From assembly GCA_903863885.1 (NCBI GenBank), contig CAIPEB010000454.1, positions 1 through 64,000 of the forward strand: a stretch of 64,000 nt of DNA. The letters run 5' to 3'. Each line of letters starts with the position of its first letter. The first letter of the stretch is position 1. Shown one piece after another: positions 9,645 through 19,112 of the stretch. The translations under genes were made by a program, and so were the position numbers. The DNA is from an uncultured Planctomycetaceae bacterium. Its GTDB lineage: Bacteria > Planctomycetota > Planctomycetia > Pirellulales > Pirellulaceae. Below the pieces are notes generated by a model. That model was not told where the DNA came from. It was given only the letters and a program-made list of their open reading frames with translations, and ran no database searches.

Positions 9645-12600
9645 GCGAACCTGCAATCGTCGGATGATGCACAAAATGAGTTTGGCGCTGTTGCCCACGA
9701 GCCTCCTGCTGCTTGCGGCATACCAGGCCGCCGCGGGTGAAGCGCCGGTCGCTCCCATCCGCGAGATCTTTGTCCCGTTCGAGTCGCTGGACGTGCTTCT
9801 GCAGAGCGGGGCGGAACGGGTCTTCATGACGCGCGAACAATACGAAGATCTGGTGAAGAAAGCGGCTCGTGCGCCGGAAGAGCACGCGCCGCGTGAATCG
9901 CTGCTTGTGTCCGCTAACTACGCCGGCGAGATTCGGGACGGCCGCGCGCAGCTGACAGGGACGCTGAGCGTCGAGCTGTTCGAGCAGGGGCTGCACGCCC
10001 TGCCGCTGGATCTTTCCGGCGTCGGAATCCGCGCAGCAACGCTGGACGGAAAAGCCGCGGCAGTGGGGCTCAGTCCCGAGGGAAAGCCCGTGCTGTTTCT
10101 CGAAGGCAAGGGCGTTCACGAACTGCGGCTCGAGTTGATTGCGCCGCTTACAACTTCGGCCGCCCAGCAGACCTTGCAGGTGGAATTGCCCAATCCGGCC
10201 ACGTCGAAATTCAATGTCACCGTTCCCGGCAATGTCGACGTGCGCGGCGGAGCGTCGGTGATTCAGCGCGTTGTGGACGAGGCTGCGGCGGTCACGAAAC
10301 TGGAACTTCTGGCGCCTCGCGGTCCGATGGCGCTGGTGCTTTCGCTGAATAATCGGCAACTGCTGAAGGAACAATCGGTCCTGGCCCGCAGCGTGCTCGT
10401 GGACGAGATCACGCAGGCCTATGAACGCATTCACGCGACGATATCGTTGGCCGTGCTGCACGGCGCCGTGGATCAATTCAGATTCACGCTGCCTGCGGGT
10501 TTCGAAGTCACGGAGATCAAGTCTCCGGCATTGGCCAAGTGGGAAGTGACTCGCGAAGCCGGCCCGCAGCCGGTCAGCGTTCTCGCTGTTTATCTGCGGG
10601 AGCCGACGATGGGGACGGTGGTCCTGAGTCTCTCCGCGGTGAACAATTCGCGCGCTCCGGATGGCTGGGCGTTCCCGCGCATCGAACCGCGCAATGTGGT
10701 CGGGCAGGTTGCCGTGATCGGGCTGCTCGTTGAGGAACAGTTGAACGCCGAATCGCTCGATGCCAGGCACTTGATTCCCATCGATGCTTCGGTGGTGCGC
10801 AAAGCCCTGCCCGAGTCGGTATTCCGCGCCGAGCCCGGTGCGCCGCGCGTCCGTCCGGTCGCGGCCTGGTACGCGCCGCAGGGCGACTATGCGCTGAATG
10901 CGAGGTTCGCGAAGCCGCCGGCGAAACTCGATGTCACCAGCAACGTCGTCCTGAAACTGGATGCAAAGCAGCAGCAGGTGAGGGCCGGGTTTGCCTTGTT
11001 GCCCGAGTCCGAAAAACTGTTTGCAGCCGAAGTGCGGATTCCCCGCGACTGGAAGGTGACGAGCGTCACGGGCGCGAACAACGCTCCGCTCAGCCACGAT
11101 CGATTCGAGGATGCACCGGAAGGGTTCTCGCGATTGATCGTCCGTTTTCCCGCGGGAGTGGCCGCCGGGACGACGGAGAACCTCTTCGTCGAAGCGACTC
11201 GCACGCCGGCGAAGTGGCTTGAGAACTGGCCGAAACAGACCGTTGATTTCCCCGTTATTTCTGTCGTCGGGGCGACTCGCGACCGAGGAGCGATCGCAGT
11301 GACCGGAATCGATGATCTGCTGCCGCGTCCCGAGAAACTCGATCGTCTCACGCCGCTCGATGAAAAAGAGAAGGCTCAGTTCGGGTTGCAGGACGCGTCC
11401 ACGACGCTTGCCTACCGCTATGACCTGCCCCCTTATTCGGCATCGTTCACGGTTGAAAGGACGGTCGCCCGCATGACGGCGCGAACCTACAACTTCTTCG
11501 GCCTGGCTCCCGACGGGCTGTCGGCCCATTACGAGATTGCCTACGACGTGCAGCAGGCTCGCGTACAGAGCCTTGAATTCCGATTGCCGAAGACGACTCC
11601 GGTCTCGGTGTCGATCCGCGGTCTCGACGAGGTCGCGGTAAAGGAATGGACAAGCGTTGAGGACGACAAGTCCGGTGATCGACTATGGAAAGCGCTGTTG
11701 TCCGAGGCGAGGCAGGGCACGGTGCGGCTCGAAGTGTCCTTCCAGCAATCGCTCGATGAAAGACTGCGTGCCGACATGTCTTTGCCGCTTGTGCACGCGC
11801 AAGGAGTTGAATACCAATCCGCGTTCATCGCTGTCGAAGGAAATCAGGAATTCGATGTCAAGGTCGACGACAAAGAGACGGGGCGCCGCATCGACGTGGG
11901 AGAATTGGCCGACGCGGATTACCAGGTCGGTCCGCATCTTCTAGGTGCGTACCTGCTGCCCGACGGCGTCGGTGAAATCTGGGTGCAGATCAAGCAGCGC
12001 GAGGAATATGGTCTGCCGCCGATCCTGATCGAGCGGGGAAAACTCGAGACACTGATGTCCACCTCGGGCACGAGCGTCACGGGGGCGAGGTTCCTGCTCC
12101 GCAGTAAGGCAGCATATCTCGAGGTCACTCTGCCGCGCGGCGCGACGCTCTGGTCGGCTTCCGTCGATGGAGTTCCTTCGTCGCCTCAGCGTCAAGGAGA
12201 GCGATTGCTGATCGGATTGCCCGCGGCTGTACCGCAGCCTGTGGCGAATGCCGACCCGTTCGGTTCTCGACCGCCGCAGGTGAAGGTCGGCTTGCGCGAC
12301 GTTCAGATTGTTTACGAACTGCCGATGGGCCGCGTACTGGGAATGGGACAGATCGACGCGGTCGCTCCGCAACTCACGCTTCGCTCGCCAAGTGGTGAAG
12401 CCACGCCCGTGCCGCAGGCCAATCTCGAGTGGGAACTTTTCCTGCCGACAGGGCACCGCGTTGTCCGTTCGTCGGGCACCGTGTTCACTCGATTTGACCA
12501 GGACCGGGCTGTCCCTGTGAAGGCATTGCTCGGCACGCTGTACGCGCTGACCGGAGGTATTCGGCCGAGTGCCGTGTTTCTGGCCGCTCCGGCAAGCGCA

Positions 12601-15600
12601 TACAGGCGGACCTTCAGTAAGGCGAATTCAGCGGGGAACATGGATGTAACGACCGAAGGGTTGATGGAAGCGCCGAGGGCCGCCGAACTCGCAGACCAGG
12701 CGCCGGCTGGCATGATGGGCGGGATGGGCGGCGGTGGGATGGGCGGATACCCGGGAGCGGGAGCCGCCCCAATGGCCGGTCAACCCCCAATGCCGGGAGG
12801 GCCCGGCGGTGCAGCGAATGGCACGATGCCCGGGGCCATGCCCGGGATGGGAATGGGCGGTGAAGCGTATGGCACGATGCCCGGGGCCATGCCTGGGATG
12901 GGAATGCCCGGGATGCCGGGCACACCTCCGCCGCAGGCTCAATTCAGGGATAAAGCCGATCCGGCCAAATCAGAGGCCGCACCCGAGGCCAAACCCAGGG
13001 CGGGACGTGCGCCAGCGAGTAAGCCAAGGTCCAACGCGGTGAAGGCCAAGGAGGATGTGACGAAATTCGATGTCGGCGGCGGACGAAGTCAGGCGGGCGC
13101 AAGCAGCGACAGGGAATCCGTCGAACTGGACTTTCAGCAAAGTGCACTGGGGCGAGGCGAAGCGCTGGGTTACCAGGCGCCGAGCCAGACATGGGCGCTT
13201 GAAGGCGTGCGGAGTCTCATGATCGATCTCGATGCGACAGGGGACCGGGTCAGGTTCGACAGCCTCGGTTCGGACCCGCGCCTCCGCGCCACGATTGTGC
13301 GGCAGTCCAGCCTCGATTGTCTTGCCGGCGCTCTGGCCTTGCTTGTTGCCGTGATCGGTATCGTGATTACCGGGCGAACGTGGCGGCGCAAGGCATCGTT
13401 TGTTGTCGGAGTCGCTGTGGCCGCGCTGGTGCTGCCGATCCTGATCGGCTGGACGACCCGCCTCGAACTGGATTCTCTGTTCGTGCCCGCGTTTGCGGCA
13501 GCATGTCTGCTCGTTCCGTATTACCTCCTTTCCGCAGCCGTTTCCGCAATCTTCCGAGTGGGACGGCGCGTTCGCTGGCCCTGGCGCACCGCCGCCGCAA
13601 CTGTCGCTCTGTTGATCACGTGCGTTTCGTATGCTCCGGCTCAGGACAATCCGGCGGACAACTGGAACAAGCTGATGCAGTTGCTCGGAGATGGCGGGGC
13701 CGTGCCGCTGCCCAAGGACGCCGTTGTCATTCCGTATGACGCCAACGATCCGCGCGGTCCTGAAAAAGCAGCCAAGGTGCTCGTGCCTTACGAGAAGTAC
13801 GCCGAGTTGTGGAAGCTCGCTTTCCCGGACCAGCCGTTGGAAGGGAAGCAGCCGCCCGCTCAATTTGCTCTGGCCGGCGTCTCGTACAAGACCACGTTGA
13901 ACGGCGATCAAGACATCCTCGTCACGGGCAATATCCAGATCGATTGCTTCGTGGACGCGGCGGTAACGATACCCATGGCATTGTCGGGAGGAGTTTTGAC
14001 TCAGGCGACCGTGGACGGCCAGCCGGCGCGTCTGTCGGTCGTCCAGAGCCAACCGGCTCCCGCAGCCCAGCCGCAGGCCCAGCAACAGGCCCCAGCGCAG
14101 CAGGTTCAGGCTCCCGCAAACAAGGACGAAACTTCGCTGCTCGTCCTGCAGGTTTCGGGCAAGGGCCGCAAGCAGCTTGCCTTGAGCCTGCGAATGCGGC
14201 TGGATCGCAGCGGAGGATGGCGCATCGCGCGAGGCAGTCTGCCCGCGGCGCCGAGCACGGAAGTGAACATCACCGTGCCGCTTGCGCAGACCGAGGTTCG
14301 CCTTTCGGAGGTGCACGACCGCGAACTGTACGAGACCACGCAGGCCAATGAAGTCCTGCAGACGGCGCTGCGACCCGACGGGCGATTCGTGCTTCAGTGG
14401 CGTCCCAAAGTCGCCGTTGGCCAGGTGGACGAACGACTGACGTCGCAGTCCCTGGCGCTGTTCGACATCCAGGAAGACGGCCTGCGGCTCACATGGCAGA
14501 CGAGCCTGGAATTCCCGGGGAATCAGCGCGACACGTTCAGCCTGACGTTGCCCAAGGACTATCTCCTCGAGAAGGTCACCGGGGATAACATCCGCGGATG
14601 GCGCGTGCAGACTGACGGCGACGCTCAGCGGCTGGACGTCAATCTGTTGAAAGCGGCCACCGACAAGGAGACGTTCACGCTGCACCTGGCCCGCTTCACG
14701 GCAATCGGCCAGGACGCGGCCACGCCGATCGAAACGCCGGCCGTGCTTGTGACCGGCGCCACGCTGCAGCGTGGCCAACTGGTGATCCGGCGCAGCCCGC
14801 TGCTCGACGTACGTACGTCCGCATTGAAAGGCGTGACTCGCGACGCGATCGACGACAAGACGGTAGAGTCGCTGGCCAGCCGCGCTGCGGTGGAGAGTCC
14901 GCTTGGCGTCCGCTCATTCGAGACGTATCGCTTTGTTGCGGTTCCCTATCAGTTGCAGCTTTCCGTCGCTTCGTTCCCGGCAAACATCACGGCGGAAGTC
15001 CGCTCGCTGCTGAAACTGGGCGAGCGCGAGGCCCTGTATGAAGCCGAAGTGCGGCTCAAGGTGCTCGACCGTCCTCTCCATCGGTTGCGAATCGCGCTGC
15101 CGAAGGGATTTCGATTGGACGAAGTGGTGTTCGCAGGGGTGTTCGAATGGTCGCAGGCCGAGGTCGAGGGCGTGTCGCAGGTGACCGTCTATTTTCCGGA
15201 AGGCCAGATCGGTCCGTTGTCGCTGGTCATTCGCGGTTCGATGCCCGACCGGTCGGATGCCGCATCGCTGGCCGTTCCGAAACTCGCGGTGCTCGATGTT
15301 GCGCAACAGGAAGGCTACCTCGTTGTCCAGGCTGATCCCGCATACGACGTGGTTCCGGAGGGTCTGCGGAACTGCGAGTCCGTGCTTCTGCAGCGGGTGT
15401 TCTCGTGGATCAAGGAAGAGCAGCGCCCGCTCTGCCGAGCGGTGCTGAATTATCGCAACCCCGACTACGAAGGTTCGATCCGACTGGCCCTGCGCAAACC
15501 TCGCGTCAGCGTGTTCAGCATCACCAACGTGCGAGTGACGATGCGCGAGATCCAGTACTCGATCTACTTTGAATACACGATACGCGAATCCGGAATTCGC

Positions 15601-17811
15601 GAGGTTTCGTTCGTGCTGCCCGAGGCGTTCAGGAAGGCACGGTTCACGGTGCCGCAACTGCGGCAGAAGACAATCGAAGACGTGCCCGGCACGGGCCTGG
15701 TGCGCGTGCGTCTGGCGTTGCAGGACGAAGTTCTCAAACAGCTGATCGTGCTGGTCGAACATGACGAGGCGCTGAGCAAGGAAGCACAGACCGCGCCGAT
15801 TCCCGAAATAGACAACGCGCAGGTTGAAGCCCGCTATGTCGTGCTCGAAAGCGAAGGACGCGATGAAGTGGTCGCGACGCACCGGAACCTCAGCCCGCTG
15901 AACTCACAGCAGTCGGCGTGGAAGCGGCTTGCCGGCATTCTCAAGGGCAACATCACGCAGGCGTTCGTCGTGATCGAGGAAAAGAAGGAAGACAAGAAAG
16001 AAGGCAAGAAGGAGGATCAGAAATCGCCCGAGTTCCGCTTCGAGACCAAGGAGCGGAAGCAGGTGGAAACCGCCGGAGCACGCATCGGGCTCGCACGGAC
16101 CACGCTGACCATGGATGGCAATGGCGTCTATCGCGCTCAGCAGGAGTATCGTGTCGACAACAAGACCGAACAGTATCTGGATGTTGAACTGCCTCGCGGC
16201 GCGCAACTCTGGACCGTGCGGGTGGACGGCGATGTCGTCAAACCGGCCAAGGCGGCAAAAGCCTCCGATCGGGAGCACGTGCTGATTCCGCTGCTCAAGA
16301 CGGCGGTCGGTGATCTCGATTACGTCGTCGAGTTGAAGTACGGCGGCCGGATCAGCGGTTTGCGGCCGCTCCGCGCCATCGATTTTCCCCTGGCGCGAAC
16401 CGTGAACGTGAACGTCGAACTGAGCCAGGTGACGCTGTATCTTCCCGATACGCATTACTGGTTCGATTTCGGCGGCTCAATGACCAAAATGGCCGAGGAA
16501 AACGACCTGGTGGCGGGAGTGCTGTCCTACCAGACCAAACAGGTCCGTTCGCTGACCGAGACCCTGACCTCGGGGACGAACGAATATGGACGTCTCCGTT
16601 CGGCGAACGCCCTGAAACAACTGGGCTTGTCGCTCAACAACTACCGCAATTCGTTTGCCAGTGAGTCCAATCTGAAGCTGCAGCAGGAACTCACCGCCAA
16701 CGGAAGTGCGGTAAGCCAGGCAGAGCGGGAGTTGGCCACTAATTCTCTGCAATCGCAGGCTGCTTCGGAAACAAGCAATCGCGATCGATTCCTCTCGCGC
16801 TACAATACCCAGCAGAACGAGCTGTCCAAGAATCAGGTCACGCAGCTGGGCGATAATTTCCAGGTGCAGGCGCCGCCGACCAAACAGCCCGAAGTCGAAC
16901 AGCGGTTCAACGAAAAGTGGTTTTACGACGTCAAGCCGGAGAGCGGCGCCGTCGATGCTAAAGGCACCCGAATTGCGGAAGGCAGGTCCTCCGGCGGGGA
17001 ACGCCGCAGGGGGTCGATCGTTCTGGGTAAAGAGCTGGCCGCCAGAGATGCTGACGGCAAGGAAGCCGGCGGCAAAGAAGCCGCTCGTCCCGACGTCTCC
17101 GGCGAAGTGGATTCGCGAAAGCTCGGTCAAGTGACCGCGGGCGCCAAGGAAGCAGAGGCCCCGGTACAGGAAGCTAAGCAGTCAAAAAAAGGACGAGTGG
17201 AGCGATACCAGGAACGGCTTGACCAGCAGGCCGGCCAGTCGAAGCTGCGAGTCGAACTGCCGGAACTCGAACCCAATTCCGGTCCCGCACGAGAGCAAGT
17301 TGCCGAGGGGAGAATGGGTGGCAGCGGAGCCGGAAACAAGCCGGCACAGCCGACGGATGAACTTTCAGTGGCCGCGGGCGAGAATGTCGATGTTTACGCG
17401 GTTGAGACGCCGCTCACGGGCTTGACCAGCCTCGACATTGAACTGCCCCGCCGTGGAACTCCGTACTTCTTTACAACTCCGCGCGGAGATATCACAGTCA
17501 CCGCGCGTTGCGCTGCTGCTCCTCAGGTGGACAGGCTGAAGCAATTCGGCTTGATCGCCGCCGCATGTGCGGTGGGCGCAGTAATCTGCACCGTGCTGAG
17601 CTTCCTGTACCGCCGGACGCCGCGCAACTTGAAACTTCTTCTGTTGCTCGTTGCGGCATTCTTCAGTTTCGTGACCGGCGTGTTCCCGATTCTCGGAATG
17701 GTGTGCTTCGTCGCCGGCATCGTGATGATCATTGTGATGGTGGTCGAGAAGGTTCTCGCAAGCAACAAGCGACAGGCCGAAACAACTTCGGAGTTCCGTC
17801 CGGCATCGTGA
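9637..17811 (+). CDS. Giant exported protein with two fused modules (2724 aa)
   Basis: One open frame of 2724 codons, no known family. Residues 1-40 are a signal peptide (SLALLPTSLLLLAAYQAAAG), then IFVPFESLDVLL at about 44. A Met/Gly/Pro-rich segment occupies about 1025-1100. Membrane helices lie at about 1226-1308. Residues about 1317-1337 (TAAATVALLITCVSYAPAQ) look like a second, internal signal peptide. After it the module pattern restarts: VVIPYDAN and VLVPYEKYAELW at about 1362-1393, matching FLPYEKFQELW of the neighbour. LPxGxxLxxVxVDG-like hairpin motifs recur throughout. The C-terminus has three helices (about 2632-2707) and a short tail. The ATG at 9637 has GGAGG at 9624-9628 and overlaps the upstream stop. 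It reads as a fusion of two paralogues. Confidence 0.85.
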   Translation: MRERTCNRRMMHKMSLALLPTSLLLLAAYQAAAGEAPVAPIREIFVPFESLDVLLQSGAERVFMTREQYEDLVKKAARAPEEHAPRESLLVSANYAGEIRDGRAQLTGTLSVELFEQGLHALPLDLSGVGIRAATLDGKAAAVGLSPEGKPVLFLEGKGVHELRLELIAPLTTSAAQQTLQVELPNPATSKFNVTVPGNVDVRGGASVIQRVVDEAAAVTKLELLAPRGPMALVLSLNNRQLLKEQSVLARSVLVDEITQAYERIHATISLAVLHGAVDQFRFTLPAGFEVTEIKSPALAKWEVTREAGPQPVSVLAVYLREPTMGTVVLSLSAVNNSRAPDGWAFPRIEPRNVVGQVAVIGLLVEEQLNAESLDARHLIPIDASVVRKALPESVFRAEPGAPRVRPVAAWYAPQGDYALNARFAKPPAKLDVTSNVVLKLDAKQQQVRAGFALLPESEKLFAAEVRIPRDWKVTSVTGANNAPLSHDRFEDAPEGFSRLIVRFPAGVAAGTTENLFVEATRTPAKWLENWPKQTVDFPVISVVGATRDRGAIAVTGIDDLLPRPEKLDRLTPLDEKEKAQFGLQDASTTLAYRYDLPPYSASFTVERTVARMTARTYNFFGLAPDGLSAHYEIAYDVQQARVQSLEFRLPKTTPVSVSIRGLDEVAVKEWTSVEDDKSGDRLWKALLSEARQGTVRLEVSFQQSLDERLRADMSLPLVHAQGVEYQSAFIAVEGNQEFDVKVDDKETGRRIDVGELADADYQVGPHLLGAYLLPDGVGEIWVQIKQREEYGLPPILIERGKLETLMSTSGTSVTGARFLLRSKAAYLEVTLPRGATLWSASVDGVPSSPQRQGERLLIGLPAAVPQPVANADPFGSRPPQVKVGLRDVQIVYELPMGRVLGMGQIDAVAPQLTLRSPSGEATPVPQANLEWELFLPTGHRVVRSSGTVFTRFDQDRAVPVKALLGTLYALTGGIRPSAVFLAAPASAYRRTFSKANSAGNMDVTTEGLMEAPRAAELADQAPAGMMGGMGGGGMGGYPGAGAAPMAGQPPMPGGPGGAANGTMPGAMPGMGMGGEAYGTMPGAMPGMGMPGMPGTPPPQAQFRDKADPAKSEAAPEAKPRAGRAPASKPRSNAVKAKEDVTKFDVGGGRSQAGASSDRESVELDFQQSALGRGEALGYQAPSQTWALEGVRSLMIDLDATGDRVRFDSLGSDPRLRATIVRQSSLDCLAGALALLVAVIGIVITGRTWRRKASFVVGVAVAALVLPILIGWTTRLELDSLFVPAFAAACLLVPYYLLSAAVSAIFRVGRRVRWPWRTAAATVALLITCVSYAPAQDNPADNWNKLMQLLGDGGAVPLPKDAVVIPYDANDPRGPEKAAKVLVPYEKYAELWKLAFPDQPLEGKQPPAQFALAGVSYKTTLNGDQDILVTGNIQIDCFVDAAVTIPMALSGGVLTQATVDGQPARLSVVQSQPAPAAQPQAQQQAPAQQVQAPANKDETSLLVLQVSGKGRKQLALSLRMRLDRSGGWRIARGSLPAAPSTEVNITVPLAQTEVRLSEVHDRELYETTQANEVLQTALRPDGRFVLQWRPKVAVGQVDERLTSQSLALFDIQEDGLRLTWQTSLEFPGNQRDTFSLTLPKDYLLEKVTGDNIRGWRVQTDGDAQRLDVNLLKAATDKETFTLHLARFTAIGQDAATPIETPAVLVTGATLQRGQLVIRRSPLLDVRTSALKGVTRDAIDDKTVESLASRAAVESPLGVRSFETYRFVAVPYQLQLSVASFPANITAEVRSLLKLGEREALYEAEVRLKVLDRPLHRLRIALPKGFRLDEVVFAGVFEWSQAEVEGVSQVTVYFPEGQIGPLSLVIRGSMPDRSDAASLAVPKLAVLDVAQQEGYLVVQADPAYDVVPEGLRNCESVLLQRVFSWIKEEQRPLCRAVLNYRNPDYEGSIRLALRKPRVSVFSITNVRVTMREIQYSIYFEYTIRESGIREVSFVLPEAFRKARFTVPQLRQKTIEDVPGTGLVRVRLALQDEVLKQLIVLVEHDEALSKEAQTAPIPEIDNAQVEARYVVLESEGRDEVVATHRNLSPLNSQQSAWKRLAGILKGNITQAFVVIEEKKEDKKEGKKEDQKSPEFRFETKERKQVETAGARIGLARTTLTMDGNGVYRAQQEYRVDNKTEQYLDVELPRGAQLWTVRVDGDVVKPAKAAKASDREHVLIPLLKTAVGDLDYVVELKYGGRISGLRPLRAIDFPLARTVNVNVELSQVTLYLPDTHYWFDFGGSMTKMAEENDLVAGVLSYQTKQVRSLTETLTSGTNEYGRLRSANALKQLGLSLNNYRNSFASESNLKLQQELTANGSAVSQAERELATNSLQSQAASETSNRDRFLSRYNTQQNELSKNQVTQLGDNFQVQAPPTKQPEVEQRFNEKWFYDVKPESGAVDAKGTRIAEGRSSGGERRRGSIVLGKELAARDADGKEAGGKEAARPDVSGEVDSRKLGQVTAGAKEAEAPVQEAKQSKKGRVERYQERLDQQAGQSKLRVELPELEPNSGPAREQVAEGRMGGSGAGNKPAQPTDELSVAAGENVDVYAVETPLTGLTSLDIELPRRGTPYFFTTPRGDITVTARCAAAPQVDRLKQFGLIAAACAVGAVICTVLSFLYRRTPRNLKLLLLLVAAFFSFVTGVFPILGMVCFVAGIVMIIVMVVEKVLASNKRQAETTSEFRPAS
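12820..12906 (+). repeat. Duplicated 36-bp unit in the Met/Gly/Pro-rich segment
   Basis: Two near-identical 36-bp units, 12820-12855 and 12871-12906, encode GTMPGAMPGMGM twice within a low-complexity Met-Gly-Pro stretch of the 2724-residue protein. They are separated by a 15-bp spacer. Confidence 0.85.
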
Positions 17812-17839
17812 GGGTGCGGAGTAGTCGGTAGTCAGCCTG

Positions 17840-17884
17840 CCGTGGGTTGAAACCCACGGCTACCCTCATGCTGTCGCTACGCGA
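17840..17884. repeat. Family B palindrome, copy 1
   Basis: A CCGTGGGTTGAAACCCACGG hairpin followed by a tail reading CTACCCTCATGCTGTCGCTACG. Hairpin and tail recur together at 33797 and the hairpin alone at 35295. It sits between the convergent giant gene and the aldose epimerase, where it could act as a bidirectional transcription barrier. No T-run is present. Confidence 0.8.
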
Positions 17885-17906
17885 CGCGAGATTTTTCGCA
17901 CGAGGT

Positions 17907-17958
17907 CACGGAGAGTGGATGTGCAGCACGCTCTCTCTGTGTTCCCCGTGTCTCCGTG
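17907..17958. terminator. Possible bidirectional terminator hairpin
   Basis: Eight-bp arms CACGGAGA (17907-17914) and TCTCCGTG (17951-17958) enclose a pyrimidine-rich loop in the spacer between two convergent genes. Position and symmetry fit a shared terminator. The loop is long and there is no clear U-tract, so the call is weak; it may simply be another repeat. Confidence 0.35.
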
Positions 17959-17984
17959 AGAGACCTTTTCCGCACGTTCGTTTT

Positions 17985-19112
17985 TCAACGTTCCACTTCG
18001 AACCGGTGGATCGTGACCTCGCGATACGTTTCCTCCGGTCGCAGCACGGTGGAGGGGAAGTCGGGCCGGTTGGGCGAGTCGGGATAGTGCTGCGTTTCGA
18101 GGCAGAAACCAAAGTGGTTTCCATAGGGGCGGCCACCGCCGCCGGAGCGGATGTTCAATCCGTTGGCCGTGTAAAGCTGAACGCCCGGTTGCGTCGTGAG
18201 CACGGTCATCACGCGGCCGCTCTTGGGATCGGTGACCCGCGCCGCGAGCGAAAGCCGTTCGCCGCCGTTCTTGTTGAGCACGTAGCAGTGGTCGTATCCG
18301 CCGCCTTCGACCTGCTCGATCCTCGCTCCGATCGTCTCGGGCTTCCGGAAATCCATCGGAGTGCCGGCGACATCCTTCGGCGGGCCCTGGGGGATCTTCG
18401 CCGCATCGGAGGGCAGGTACTTGTCCGCATTGAGCGTTAGCTTCTGGCCGAGCACGTCTCCCGATCCGGCCCCGGAGAGATTCCAGTAGGCGTGATTGGT
18501 CAAGTTGACGAGAGTCGGCTTGTCGGTCGTCGCTGCGTACTCGATCGCCAATTCGTTGCTGTCATTCAGCCGGTAGATCACCTGAGCCGTCAAGCTGCCG
18601 GGAAAACCGTCTTCGCCGTCCGGACTGACATGCGTCAATTTGACTCCGACCGAGTTGGCGTCCCGCACAGCCTCGCCGACCCACACGGCCTTGTGAAAGC
18701 CCATGTTGCCGCCGTGGATGTGATGCTTGCCCGCGTTCGCCGTGATCGGGTGTTCCTTGCCGTCCAGCGAGAATTTGGCGTTGGCAATGCGGTTGGCATA
18801 TCGGCCCACGATGGAACCGAACAGCGGATGGCCCTTCAGATAATCGTCCAGCGTGTCGAGATACAGCGTGATGTTATCGGTGTGTCCGTCGCGATCCGGA
18901 ACGAAAACACCGGTCAAAGTGGCACCGTACGTCATCGCCTCGACCTTGACCCCATGCGAGTTGGTTAGCGTGAACTTCTCCACTTCAACGCCATCCGCCG
19001 TCTTTCCCCATTTCGTCTGCGTGACTTGGAGTTCCGCCGAAGTTCGATTCCATGCGGCCAGTGCTGCGAACAGGAACGTGGCCGCGACGAGAGTCCTCCG
19101 ATTTCGTGTCAT
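17985..19112 (-). CDS. galM: Exported aldose 1-epimerase (galactose mutarotase)
   Basis: A 375-residue protein that interconverts alpha and beta anomers of hexoses. The N-terminal MTRNRRTLVAATFLFAALAA is a signal peptide, so this is a periplasmic form. Family blocks are clear: TYGATLTGVFVPD near the start of the beta-sandwich, GRYANRIANAKF, the HHIHGG loop, the catalytic-acid histidine block NLTNHAYWNL, GVQLYTAN, and the catalytic-base glutamate in FCLETQHYPDSPN. Length matches Mro/GalM with an added leader. It is transcribed alone, convergent with the giant gene and divergent from the triheme protein. Export fits use with the secreted galactosidase and fucosidase at 50-56 kb. Confidence 0.93.
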   Translation of the reverse strand: MTRNRRTLVAATFLFAALAAWNRTSAELQVTQTKWGKTADGVEVEKFTLTNSHGVKVEAMTYGATLTGVFVPDRDGHTDNITLYLDTLDDYLKGHPLFGSIVGRYANRIANAKFSLDGKEHPITANAGKHHIHGGNMGFHKAVWVGEAVRDANSVGVKLTHVSPDGEDGFPGSLTAQVIYRLNDSNELAIEYAATTDKPTLVNLTNHAYWNLSGAGSGDVLGQKLTLNADKYLPSDAAKIPQGPPKDVAGTPMDFRKPETIGARIEQVEGGGYDHCYVLNKNGGERLSLAARVTDPKSGRVMTVLTTQPGVQLYTANGLNIRSGGGGRPYGNHFGFCLETQHYPDSPNRPDFPSTVLRPEETYREVTIHRFEVER

